Origin: a virus
Reading direction: 5' to 3' (one strand)
Length of the DNA stretch: 31,639 bases
IMG/VR virus record: IMGVR_UViG_3300042945_003213
Location: 1 to 31,639 of that record
Shown here: piece after piece, positions 1-6,771 of the stretch
How the letters are laid out: every line of letters starts with the position of its first letter
How positions within the stretch are numbered: position 1 is the stretch's first letter
Notes under the pieces: model-generated
What the model saw: the letters and a program-made list of their open reading frames with translations, nothing else
Database searches by the model: none
Told to the model about the DNA's origin: nothing
Program-made: the position numbers and the translations under genes

Positions 1-222
1 CCACTTCAAGCGTGGGTTGGACAACCACCACAAATTCTTTCAGGTTGGCCAATAGTAGTTGGCGGAATTGATACACTTCAAGTTGTTGTAAAAAGAGAAG
101 CAATAGAGAAAGTAGGATGGGTTGCTGAAAAAGGATTTTATTCAGACGGATATACATATGAAGCTCTTTCAAAAGAATTTAGACATATTCGAGTTGAAAA
201 AATTCTTGGAGTTCATATCTAA
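1..222 (+). CDS. Glycosyltransferase family 2-like protein, 3' end only
   Basis: The open frame enters at the left edge and stops at TAA 220-222, giving the last 73 residues of a protein whose start lies outside the window. The visible part contains a VVVKREAIEKVGW segment followed by GFYSDGYTYE, which resembles the acceptor-side half of GT-A fold family 2 transferases, where a conserved hydrophobic strand and an acidic/aromatic loop follow the DXD region. The DXD motif itself would be upstream. Its stop abuts the ATG of the next glycosyltransferase (223) with no spacer, so it is the first visible gene of a glycosyltransferase operon. Substrate unknown. The family call rests on a short fragment and is moderate only. 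Confidence 0.5.
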   Translation, partial: PLQAWVGQPPQILSGWPIVVGGIDTLQVVVKREAIEKVGWVAEKGFYSDGYTYEALSKEFRHIRVEKILGVHI

Positions 223-951
223 ATGAGTAAAAATCTTGTTTGGACTGTAAATATTAATAATCATTTTTCAGAAAATGCTCGTAAATCTTTAAGTCATGCA
301 GCAGACCGATGGAAATGTGACTTTATGGAAATACGAACAATCTTCGATGAAAGATTATATCCATCATTTGCAAAAATATGTTCCTTTGAAAAACTTGAAG
401 GATATGAAAGGTGTGCTTATTTTGATTCAGATATGCTGATTCATATAGACACACCTAATCCATTTGAGGTATTTGAAGATAAGAAAAAGTTTGTAGCGGT
501 TTTGGATATTCATCCTAAAAAGCACGACCATAATAGTGAACAATGGATTGCAGTCAAAAATAATAATCAAGATTTTTATTGGCATATTTTAGAAAATCAA
601 TTTGGTTGGGGTGTGCCAAGAGAAAGATTCCTTGATAATTTTTTTAATTCAGGATTTTATATGATGTCTCCTAAACATCATAAAGCAATTTTCAAAGCAA
701 TATCTCAAGCACTTCCATTAACAGATGGAAGGGAAAACTTTTGTTTCTCTGCTCATTATGAACAAGCTCTTTTTAATTATATTGTTCAAGCATATAGAAA
801 AGATGAACTTACATTAGTAGATGAAATTTGGAATCGTTTAGAACCACCTATTGATTTACCAAGAATGAGTGATTATGTATGGCATTTCACAGGACATAAC
901 TTTTGGAAAATCAAACACACAATTAAAGACTATGACTGGACAATTCAATGA
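223..951 (+). CDS. GT8-like glycosyltransferase (paralogue 1)
   Basis: A 242-residue protein. It begins with a beta-strand (LVWTVNINN) followed by ENARKSLSHAADRW, and has an AYFDSDMLIH strand in which D68-S69-D70 is the DXD metal/nucleotide-sugar motif of GT-A enzymes. An NSGFYMMS segment and a YEQALFNY segment follow, both typical of GT8 (glycogenin/galactinol synthase-like) transferases. No signal peptide or membrane segment is visible, so it should be cytosolic. It is a clear paralogue of the next gene, with the DXD at the same residue numbers. The start is the ATG immediately after the preceding stop; its end overlaps the next start as ATGA, indicating translational coupling. Sugar and acceptor (virion protein, DNA or host glycan) cannot be deduced. 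Confidence 0.75.
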   Translation: MSKNLVWTVNINNHFSENARKSLSHAADRWKCDFMEIRTIFDERLYPSFAKICSFEKLEGYERCAYFDSDMLIHIDTPNPFEVFEDKKKFVAVLDIHPKKHDHNSEQWIAVKNNNQDFYWHILENQFGWGVPRERFLDNFFNSGFYMMSPKHHKAIFKAISQALPLTDGRENFCFSAHYEQALFNYIVQAYRKDELTLVDEIWNRLEPPIDLPRMSDYVWHFTGHNFWKIKHTIKDYDWTIQ

Positions 952-1646
952 AAAGAGCAGTTGTAACAATAGATATAAATAATTTTCAAAGAGAAAACTC
1001 AAGAAAATCTATGGAATCTGCCGCTTCAAGATGGGGGGCAGATTTTATTGTTTCTACGCATCTTTATGTTGGAGATGCTTATGGTTTTACTTTTAATAAA
1101 GCATTTTTAGATTTTATAGCATCAGGTTATGACCAAATAGCATTTTTTGATGCTGATTGCATTATTCGTTCTGATGCTCCAACTCCATTTACATTAATTG
1201 TACCTGAAAAAATTAAAGCCGTGCAAAATGGAAATGAGAGAATTGGTAATTATCAAAATACGCTACATCAGCATACCTATAACTTATTGAGAATAAATCA
1301 ACAGCATCAAATGCTTCAAGTTATTGAACGACCTGATGTATATTTCAATACAGGTTTTATTCTTTCTGATGTATCTACATTAAGAAGATTATGCCATTTA
1401 GTGAGAACAATTATGCCTGAACTCAACTATGATAGATTTAATCCAATATATGAACAAGCATTATTTAATTATGCTTCAAGATGTATTAGCCCTAATTTGA
1501 ATAATCCTTTTTTTGAATATGCAGAAGAATGTTGGAATTATATGTATCCATCTGATTTAGTTAATCAAAGTGAATGGGTATACCATATATCTAATGATGT
1601 AGCAAATAGAAACTTTGTAATAGATAATTTACCTTGGAGACTATAA
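948..1646 (+). CDS. GT8-like glycosyltransferase (paralogue 2)
   Basis: A 232-residue protein with the same plan as its upstream neighbour: VVTIDINN at the N-terminus, ENSRKSMESAASRW, the DXD motif D68-A69-D70 in an IAFFDADCII strand, FNTGFILS, and YEQALFNYA. It therefore looks like a tandem duplicate that has diverged strongly; the region between the first helix and the DXD strand is unalike and may set the acceptor. It starts in the ATGA overlap with the previous stop and ends in a TAATG overlap with the next gene, so the cluster is translated as a chain. No secretion signal. Known for the family: retaining transfer from a nucleotide sugar. The specific substrate is unknown. Confidence 0.72.
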   Translation: MKRAVVTIDINNFQRENSRKSMESAASRWGADFIVSTHLYVGDAYGFTFNKAFLDFIASGYDQIAFFDADCIIRSDAPTPFTLIVPEKIKAVQNGNERIGNYQNTLHQHTYNLLRINQQHQMLQVIERPDVYFNTGFILSDVSTLRRLCHLVRTIMPELNYDRFNPIYEQALFNYASRCISPNLNNPFFEYAEECWNYMYPSDLVNQSEWVYHISNDVANRNFVIDNLPWRL

Positions 1647-2140
1647 TGATAGATGTTTCTGATTATATTGTTGAAAGCATAAAAAACATTTGGGGTGATG
1701 GTGAATTCTATAAAAGTGTTGATGAAGAAGGAAACAAAACCCTTGTAGTTATTTTAGAAGGTTTAGAAGAATTTGAAATAGATTTGAAAACCGCAGAAAC
1801 TGCAATTATTGACGATGGTATTAATCCTGATGATTATGCTCATAGAATTATAAGAACAATTCAATTCTACGGAGAAGATGAAGCAAATTTTGAACAAATA
1901 GCAAAATCAATGGAATTGATATTTGAGGTTCTGACAAGAATGGATGCAGATTATACAGTCGGTGATTGCGTTAAAGATGAAGAAGAAGAAAATATGTGTA
2001 TTGGACTTTGGATTAATGTAGGAATATACCCTGTTCCATTTTATTTTAAAGACACATGGGAAAATTTAGTAAGAGATGAAAGAAATGCAACCGAGTATGT
2101 AAGATATGTTATATTTAATCATACTGGAAAAAATATATGA
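1646..2140 (+). CDS. Acidic protein of unknown function within the glycosyltransferase cluster
   Basis: I do not recognise this 164-residue, strongly acidic protein (MIDVSDYIVESIKNIWG at the start, a DEEEEN stretch near residue 115). The ATG at 1646 shares its A with the TAA of the previous gene, a more convincing start than a TTG twelve bases upstream. It ends in an ATGA overlap with the following transferase. No membrane segment, signal peptide or catalytic motif is evident. Its position inside a chain of overlapping transferase genes suggests co-expression with them, but nothing in the sequence shows an enzymatic role. Confidence 0.7.
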   Translation: MIDVSDYIVESIKNIWGDGEFYKSVDEEGNKTLVVILEGLEEFEIDLKTAETAIIDDGINPDDYAHRIIRTIQFYGEDEANFEQIAKSMELIFEVLTRMDADYTVGDCVKDEEEENMCIGLWINVGIYPVPFYFKDTWENLVRDERNATEYVRYVIFNHTGKNI

Positions 2141-2862
2141 AGATGGTTTGTATAGCAATAGCTTGGAATGAAGAAGAATTATTACCTATATTTTTAAATC
2201 ACTATGAAAAATTTTGCGAAAAGATTATTATCTATGATAATGAATCTGATGATAGAACTGCTGAAATATGCGATGCGCATCCCTTGGTAGAAAGAAGAAT
2301 ATATGCAACCGATGGTCAAATTAGAGATGATGTATATTTAGAAATTAAAAATAGTGCATGGAAAGAATTTAGAGACTATGATTGGGTTTGTGTTCTTGAT
2401 TTAGATGAATTCATTTATCATGAAGATTTAGAAACATTCCTTTTATCTTGTAAAAGAAAGGGTATTAGTATTCCCCAAACAACAGGATATTCTATGTGTT
2501 CTGAAACTTTACCAAATTCAAAATCTGATATTTGGCAAGAAATTAATAAAGGAATGAGAGACACATGGTATGATAAAACTCCAATTTTTGATCCTAAACT
2601 TATAGATGACATTGGATTTAAACATGGTTGTCATGCTTGTTATCCTGCTGGAGTTATCATTTATGATAAATATTTGAGTCTTAAACTTCTACACTATAAA
2701 AATATAGGTGGATTAAAAAGACTTGAAGATAGAAGAAAATTATATGAGAAAAGATTGAGTTCTATAAATATAGAAAGAAAGTGGGGACATAATTATTTGT
2801 ATCCTTGTAGGATAAAAGAAGAATGGGATAAACATAAATTATATTCTACTGAAATATTGTAA
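2137..2862 (+). CDS. GT2/GT92-like glycosyltransferase
   Basis: A 241-residue protein with the hallmarks of the small GT-A transferases annotated as glycosyltransferase family 2 or 92: an N-terminal strand CIAIAWNEEELLP, the YDNESDD loop (about residues 33-39) that binds the nucleotide, and WVCVLDLDEFIY, where D88-L89-D90 forms the DXD motif followed by a conserved E and F. A later LLHYKN segment fits the C-terminal acceptor part. It has no membrane span. It is the last gene of the overlapping transferase chain; after its stop there are about 75 non-coding bases with a perfect 10-base palindrome (TGCACGTGCA, 2896-2905). Acceptor unknown. Confidence 0.75.
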   Translation: MKMVCIAIAWNEEELLPIFLNHYEKFCEKIIIYDNESDDRTAEICDAHPLVERRIYATDGQIRDDVYLEIKNSAWKEFRDYDWVCVLDLDEFIYHEDLETFLLSCKRKGISIPQTTGYSMCSETLPNSKSDIWQEINKGMRDTWYDKTPIFDPKLIDDIGFKHGCHACYPAGVIIYDKYLSLKLLHYKNIGGLKRLEDRRKLYEKRLSSINIERKWGHNYLYPCRIKEEWDKHKLYSTEIL

Positions 2863-2938
2863 ATAAACTTAATTCTGAAATTTTATTAAATAGAATGCAC
2901 GTGCAAATGCAATAAAAATAAATTAAAAGGAGTCCAAA

Positions 2939-3274
2939 ATGGATTTACATTCTTTTGTTTTAGGGATTGTGAGCGTGGTGGTGCTATCATTGATTAGCGT
3001 TATCGTGTACACTTTCTTTAAGGTGAATAAGTTGAACAAATATATGAAAGATCATATTAGTGTGTTTGATAATAGATTTTCATATGTTGATGAAAAAATT
3101 CGTAAAAACTTTGAACAGTTATTACAAGAAAACAAAACAATATCAAATGATATGATGGAAAGATTGCGAGATACTCATCGGAATATAGACCAGAGATTTG
3201 ATAAATTTGAAAATAGGTTAAATGTTAGTTGTTTTAAAGAAACAAAAGAAAAACAAGAACGATTATATTCATAA
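2939..3274 (+). CDS. Small single-span membrane protein with coiled coil
   Basis: A 111-residue protein with one strong hydrophobic segment at about residues 5-27 (FVLGIVSVVVLSLISVIVYTF), followed by a charged, helical, heptad-like stretch rich in K, E, N and R. With few residues ahead of the span, it is probably an N-terminal anchor with the coiled coil on one side of the inner membrane. The gene has one of the better Shine-Dalgarno sequences in the window (AAAAGGAG, about 8 bases before ATG 2939), unlike most neighbours. A strong intrinsic terminator follows directly. No family recognised; a lysis, superinfection or membrane-organising role would be a guess. Confidence 0.65.
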   Translation: MDLHSFVLGIVSVVVLSLISVIVYTFFKVNKLNKYMKDHISVFDNRFSYVDEKIRKNFEQLLQENKTISNDMMERLRDTHRNIDQRFDKFENRLNVSCFKETKEKQERLYS

Positions 3275-3281
3275 AATAATT

Positions 3282-3312
3282 AAACCCTCTGATTAATTTC
3301 AGAGGGTTTTTT
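3282..3312 (+). terminator. Intrinsic terminator after the small membrane protein gene
   Basis: A perfect 11-bp stem (AAACCCTCTGA with TCAGAGGGTTT), a 6-base loop (TTAATT) and a run of six T. It lies 8 bases after the stop at 3274. Confidence 0.9.
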
Positions 3313-3353
3313 ATTCAGAATTATGCTTTTGATAGAATCAATACTCTGAATAA
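3311..3353 (+). repeat. Nested inverted repeat in the gap before the 3382 gene
   Basis: TTATTCAGA (3311-3319) is the exact reverse complement of TCTGAATAA (3345-3353). Between them sits a second small hairpin TTGAT-aga-ATCAA (3329-3341). The structure starts where the preceding terminator's T run ends and stops about 28 bases before the next ATG. It could be a leader structure or a processing site; there is no T run after it, so it is not a standard terminator. Confidence 0.5.
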
Positions 3354-3381
3354 AATGTATAACTAAAATAACTTTCTATAA

Positions 3382-3597
3382 ATGAAATCAATATTAAATT
3401 TCTTCACAAGAAAAAAGAATCAAATGAAAAGAAAATATGAAGAGCATTATGGTATGTCAAATCTAAATCCTGATTTACAAAAAAATATAAATGCGTGGTC
3501 ATCATCAGTGGCTAAGGAAATGGAGACACAATTATTTATGCTTAGAGATTTACGAAAAAAACTTGATGAGATGAAAAAATCAAAGAATAACTGCTAA
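3382..3597 (+). CDS. Small basic protein of unknown function
   Basis: A 71-residue protein, lysine/arginine-rich at the N-terminus (FFTRKKNQMKRKYEEHYG) and helical at the C-terminus (METQLFMLRDLRKKLDEMKK). No signal peptide or membrane span. There is no Shine-Dalgarno sequence; the start is preceded by an AT-rich TTCTATAA, as at several other starts here. It is followed by about 90 non-coding bases containing a late-type promoter element for the lysozyme gene. Unrecognised; real-gene confidence rests on the intact frame, base composition and spacing. Confidence 0.5.
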   Translation: MKSILNFFTRKKNQMKRKYEEHYGMSNLNPDLQKNINAWSSSVAKEMETQLFMLRDLRKKLDEMKKSKNNC

Positions 3598-3652
3598 TTA
3601 CTTAAAATATAATTCAGTTTTGATTAAATACATATGAAAGTGATAATTAAAT

Positions 3653-3666
3653 AGATATATAGGGAA
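3653..3666 (+). promoter_or_regulatory. Putative late promoter element for the lysozyme gene
   Basis: The sequence TAGATATATAGGGA matches the recurring GATATATAG core found upstream of the head, sheath, tube and fibre genes. It lies about 23 bases ahead of the ATG at 3689. Confidence 0.5.
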
Positions 3667-3688
3667 TGATTATAAACAATAGATTATT

Positions 3689-4570
3689 ATGAGATATTTG
3701 ATATTAGAAAGTAATTCTGGAATAGAAGAAAAGATAAAATTATTTATACCATTTGGTTTATTACAAGAAATTCTAATTTCGGGATTTCCTACAATGTTTA
3801 TTGAGGCGATTTCAAGTGGTAAAATTAAAGATGGTGCTCATATTTTAAATTCTAATGATGAAGTTAGAATTACAATCAATGTTTCAACATTAAGAACAAT
3901 CAAAGGACCGCAATCAATTCAAGCTATTTCCTTTATTGAAATATCAGAAAATGTAGTTGAGAAGAAAGAAGATATACAAAAACTGAATCAACTAACTAAA
4001 GACATAGAACAAATATATCCCCATATAAAAATTTCAGTTGTTCAAAATTGGGTAAGAGAATCAGAAAAAGAACAAATACCTCAACAGATGGGTGGTGTAT
4101 TTTTACCAAAAGATAAATGGTATTTGACAGATGAAAATGTTAAACTATTAAAAAGTATTGAGGGCAGACCAAGAAATAAACCATTTTGGGATGTTAAGCA
4201 TTGGGCAATTGGTTATGGTCATATGTTAAAGAGTCAATTTGAATTGGGTGAACAGATTACTGATGAAAAAATAGAAGAACTTTTTATTGCTGATAAAAAA
4301 AGATTTGAGAATGCTATTAAAGAAACTATAAATGTCCCATTGACATTAGATATGTATGCTGCACTTGTATCATTTGCATATAATTGCGGTGCTTATGGTT
4401 TTAAAGGTTCTAAAACAGCAGAGTTAGTAAATGCTAAAAAATATAACGAAGCTGCTGAAACTCTAAAAACTGAAAAAATTAAGTTAGGGACTAAATATGA
4501 AAAGGGTTTAAGAAGAAGAAGACAAAGGGAATCTGATTTATTTTTGGGTAAAAATGATAAAAATTCATAG
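3689..4570 (+). CDS. GH24 (T4-type) lysozyme with an extra N-terminal domain
   Basis: A 293-residue protein. Residues about 150-290 are a T4-lysozyme-like peptidoglycan muramidase domain: LLKSIEG with the predicted acid E158, a D at 168, WAIGYGHML (equivalent of T4 YTIGIGHLL), PLTLDMYAALVSFAYNCG, and LRRRRQRESDLF at the C-terminus. Residues 1-140 are not recognised: no signal peptide or membrane span, mixed beta/alpha, and a start MRYLILESNSG in which ILE/S resembles a prohead-protease site. The residue aligned with T4 Thr26, part of the Glu-Asp-Thr triad, is A173. With a late promoter element and a large extra domain, it may be a virion-associated tail lysozyme (gp5-like role) rather than the free endolysin, but no gp5-type repeats are seen. 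Confidence 0.82.
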   Translation: MRYLILESNSGIEEKIKLFIPFGLLQEILISGFPTMFIEAISSGKIKDGAHILNSNDEVRITINVSTLRTIKGPQSIQAISFIEISENVVEKKEDIQKLNQLTKDIEQIYPHIKISVVQNWVRESEKEQIPQQMGGVFLPKDKWYLTDENVKLLKSIEGRPRNKPFWDVKHWAIGYGHMLKSQFELGEQITDEKIEELFIADKKRFENAIKETINVPLTLDMYAALVSFAYNCGAYGFKGSKTAELVNAKKYNEAAETLKTEKIKLGTKYEKGLRRRRQRESDLFLGKNDKNS

Positions 4571-4660
4571 AAAATGAAAAAAATGCGTAAAAAAATATGC
4601 AAAAAATCTTCAAAAACCTTCCAAAACTCAATTTTTAACAAAAAAATAGAAAAAACTATT

Positions 4661-4673
4661 CATATATAGAATA
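4661..4673 (+). promoter_or_regulatory. Putative late promoter element for the head module
   Basis: CATATATAGAATA is close to the TGATATATAGAATA element found twice elsewhere. It would drive the protease-scaffold gene and the capsid gene behind it, since only 27 bases separate those two genes. Confidence 0.55.
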
Positions 4674-4677
4674 AAAT

Positions 4678-4721
4678 AAGAGGATAATTATACAAAAAAC
4701 CTCTTTTCCCTAATTTTAGGG
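4678..4721 (+). other. Structured 5' leader ahead of the protease-scaffold gene
   Basis: Just downstream of the promoter element, AAGAGG (4678-4683) can pair with CCTCTT (4700-4705). A second compact hairpin CCCTAA-TT-TTAGGG occupies 4708-4721, ending 13 bases before the GTG at 4735 and 25 before ATG 4747. Such leaders can stabilise abundant late messages or tune initiation; the role here is inferred. Confidence 0.4.
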
Positions 4722-4734
4722 TATAAAATTATAA

Positions 4735-6744
4735 GTGAGTCATAATATGGATATGACACTCGATGGACAAAAAGTTGTCCTTATTGTTGAAAATAGTAAT
4801 CACAAACTCCAAGTTAAAGATAAGAATAATGATAGATATATCTTGGAGGGTGTTTTCTGCCAATTCGGTGTAGAAAACAATAACAGACGTATTTATGAAG
4901 AGCGTGAGTATTTACCACATTTGGATTATCTGAACGAGAAAATCAAATTAGGTAATCTCACAGGACAACTTGATCATCCTCAAGACTTTGAAGTTCGCTT
5001 ATCACAAGCATCACATCTTATTGAGAATCTTGAATATGATCAAAACAGCCGTCAAGTTGTTGGTAAAGTTCGTTTGCTTTCAACAAGATCAGGTAAAGAT
5101 GCAAGAGCACTTATTGATGATGGAGTTCAACTTTCAATTTCATCAAGAGCAGCTGGTGTTGTAGAATCAGACAAATCTGTTAAAATTAAAAGAATTTTCA
5201 CTTATGATTTGGTTGCTGACCCTGGTTTTGCTAATGCACAATTAACAAGATTAAATGAATCATTAGGTTTTACAAATAATGATTCTGTTAATATTTATGA
5301 TATGAGTTCAAAGTATGCGAGTGTAGAAGATGCAATTGAAGTTCTCGACCCGCAAATTAAAAATCAACCCTCTAAAATGGACCATTATGTGACGGAGGAA
5401 GTCTTAAATGACTACTCAAAAGAAATTCGCAAAGAGTTTGAGCGTTTTTCAAAGCGTCTTGATGAAATGAGGTCAGAAAACTCTTCTACGAGCGGTTCGA
5501 CAACTTTCATCAACGAATTTGAGCGCATGGCTAAATATGTAAATTATTTGGCTGAAAAACTCGATCAAGTTATTGAATATTCAAATTATCTTGCTGAAAA
5601 CACACAATCAATTCGTGATTATAGTAGTTATATCGCAGAGAATTTGAATAATTCAATTAACTATTCAGAGCATATCGCTGAACATGTTGAGAAAACACAG
5701 CACTATACTAATTATCTCGCTGAAAACCTTGATAAAGGTATTCAATATACAGAGCATGTTGGTGAAGAAGTTGAAAACCAAGCAAAGAAAATCAATGAAG
5801 CAATTAAATATTCTGAATATATTGCTGAGAATCTTGACAAAGGTATTCAATACTCAAATTATTTAGCAGAGAATGTAAATAAATCACAAGTATACGCAGA
5901 TTATCTTGCTGAGAATCTTGACAAGAATATTTGCTATTCTAATTACATTGCTGAAAAATTGGACACTGGATTACAATATGCAGATTACATTGCTGAAAAT
6001 GTAAATAATACACAAAAGTACACTAACTATTTGGCAGAAACTCTTGACCAAAGTATTCAACACAATGATTATTTGTCAGAGCATTTGGATAACACAATTC
6101 GTTATACCGAATATATTGCTGAAAATGTAAGTGGTAATGGTTCAAATACTTTAGTAAATGAATCATTAAATGAAAGTCAATCTATTTTGTCATCATATAA
6201 TGAAAATACACCTATAAGCCAAAAAATTGATTCTATTTTGGAATCTATCAGAAAACAAAAGATAGATACAGTTACCAAAAAGAACAATTATCAGTTTATG
6301 GGTATCTTGAGTGAATCAAAACAAAATGAATTCCTCGCACTTGATGAGACTGCAAAACAAAAAGTCGTAAAGGCGTTGAATGAAAGTGTTTGGTTCGGAG
6401 AAAGTGATATTGTTAGAATTTGGAACAATGCTCTTTCAAAGTATGACTCTTCTGCACCTAAGTGGATTAGAGAAATGCCTGTAGAATATTCTCAAATTTG
6501 GGAATCAATGAATACAGATGAAAAGAATCGTATTGTTGCTCAATCTAAGATGTATCGCTTGGATACATCATATCAAATAAAGAATTTCTGGTCAACGAGA
6601 GGTCTTGAAAATGCGAAAAAATCAGACAATCTCAATGAATCAAAATCAGTATTTAATATGAGTGTTGCACAAAACGATTTGGGATATGATACTAATTATG
6701 TTAATAATATCGCAGATCAACTAGCGAGTCGTTTTAATCGCTAA
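4735..6744 (+). CDS. Prohead protease fused to scaffold/core protein (T4 gp21 + gp22-like polyprotein)
   Basis: A 669-residue protein counting from GTG 4735; an in-frame ATG at 4747 is an equally good start. Residues about 1-172 form a T4 gp21-like serine protease: GQLDHP with catalytic His81, and LSISSRAAG (133-141) with the nucleophile Ser. A linker follows, then about 200 residues (268-470) of fourteen tandem repeats averaging 14 residues, of the form YSNYLAENLDKxIQ, a long regular helical scaffold. The C-terminal 190 residues are a separate, tryptophan-containing region. LNE/S-type motifs, matching the T4 prohead protease rule (L/I-x-E then a small residue), lie at E175, E476, E480, E527, E550 and E635, mostly at domain borders. 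T4 encodes protease and scaffold separately; here they are one chain. Followed 27 bases later by the capsid gene. Confidence 0.88.
   Translation: MSHNMDMTLDGQKVVLIVENSNHKLQVKDKNNDRYILEGVFCQFGVENNNRRIYEEREYLPHLDYLNEKIKLGNLTGQLDHPQDFEVRLSQASHLIENLEYDQNSRQVVGKVRLLSTRSGKDARALIDDGVQLSISSRAAGVVESDKSVKIKRIFTYDLVADPGFANAQLTRLNESLGFTNNDSVNIYDMSSKYASVEDAIEVLDPQIKNQPSKMDHYVTEEVLNDYSKEIRKEFERFSKRLDEMRSENSSTSGSTTFINEFERMAKYVNYLAEKLDQVIEYSNYLAENTQSIRDYSSYIAENLNNSINYSEHIAEHVEKTQHYTNYLAENLDKGIQYTEHVGEEVENQAKKINEAIKYSEYIAENLDKGIQYSNYLAENVNKSQVYADYLAENLDKNICYSNYIAEKLDTGLQYADYIAENVNNTQKYTNYLAETLDQSIQHNDYLSEHLDNTIRYTEYIAENVSGNGSNTLVNESLNESQSILSSYNENTPISQKIDSILESIRKQKIDTVTKKNNYQFMGILSESKQNEFLALDETAKQKVVKALNESVWFGESDIVRIWNNALSKYDSSAPKWIREMPVEYSQIWESMNTDEKNRIVAQSKMYRLDTSYQIKNFWSTRGLENAKKSDNLNESKSVFNMSVAQNDLGYDTNYVNNIADQLASRFNR
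5536..6144 (+). repeat. Fourteen coding repeats of about 42 bp in the scaffold region
   Basis: Each unit encodes roughly YSxYLAENLDKxIQ; the sixth is 21 residues long because of one extra heptad, and the thirteenth starts HNDYLSEHLD. Tyr at positions 1 and 4, Ala-Glu-Asn/His at 6-8 and Leu/Val at 9 are the most constant. DNA copies are diverged (mixed codons), so this is an old, selected repeat and not a recent slippage product. Confidence 0.9.
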
Positions 6745-6771
6745 AAATTGAAAAAATAAAAAAATCGTAAT

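Noticed and set aside
2896-2905. Perfect 10-base palindrome TGCACGTGCA as an operator
   Set aside because: A single short palindrome, not overlapping a recognisable promoter and not repeated elsewhere that I noticed; too little to call a site.
4574-4669. A 31-codon, very basic open frame after the lysozyme gene
   Set aside because: It is a low-complexity AAA-rich stretch without ribosome site, and its stop lies within the late promoter element; it is more likely spacer.
5389-5470. A perfect GGAGG with an ATG nine bases later (5408) inside the protease-scaffold gene, suggesting an internal start
   Set aside because: The ATG is out of frame and its reading frame closes after about 20 codons. 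No in-frame start lies at suitable spacing, so an internal scaffold-only product is not supported.
5536-6144. CRISPR-like regularly spaced repeats
   Set aside because: The roughly 42-base units are diverged, in frame and encode a continuous 14-residue helical pattern. There are no identical repeats with unique spacers and no cas genes.
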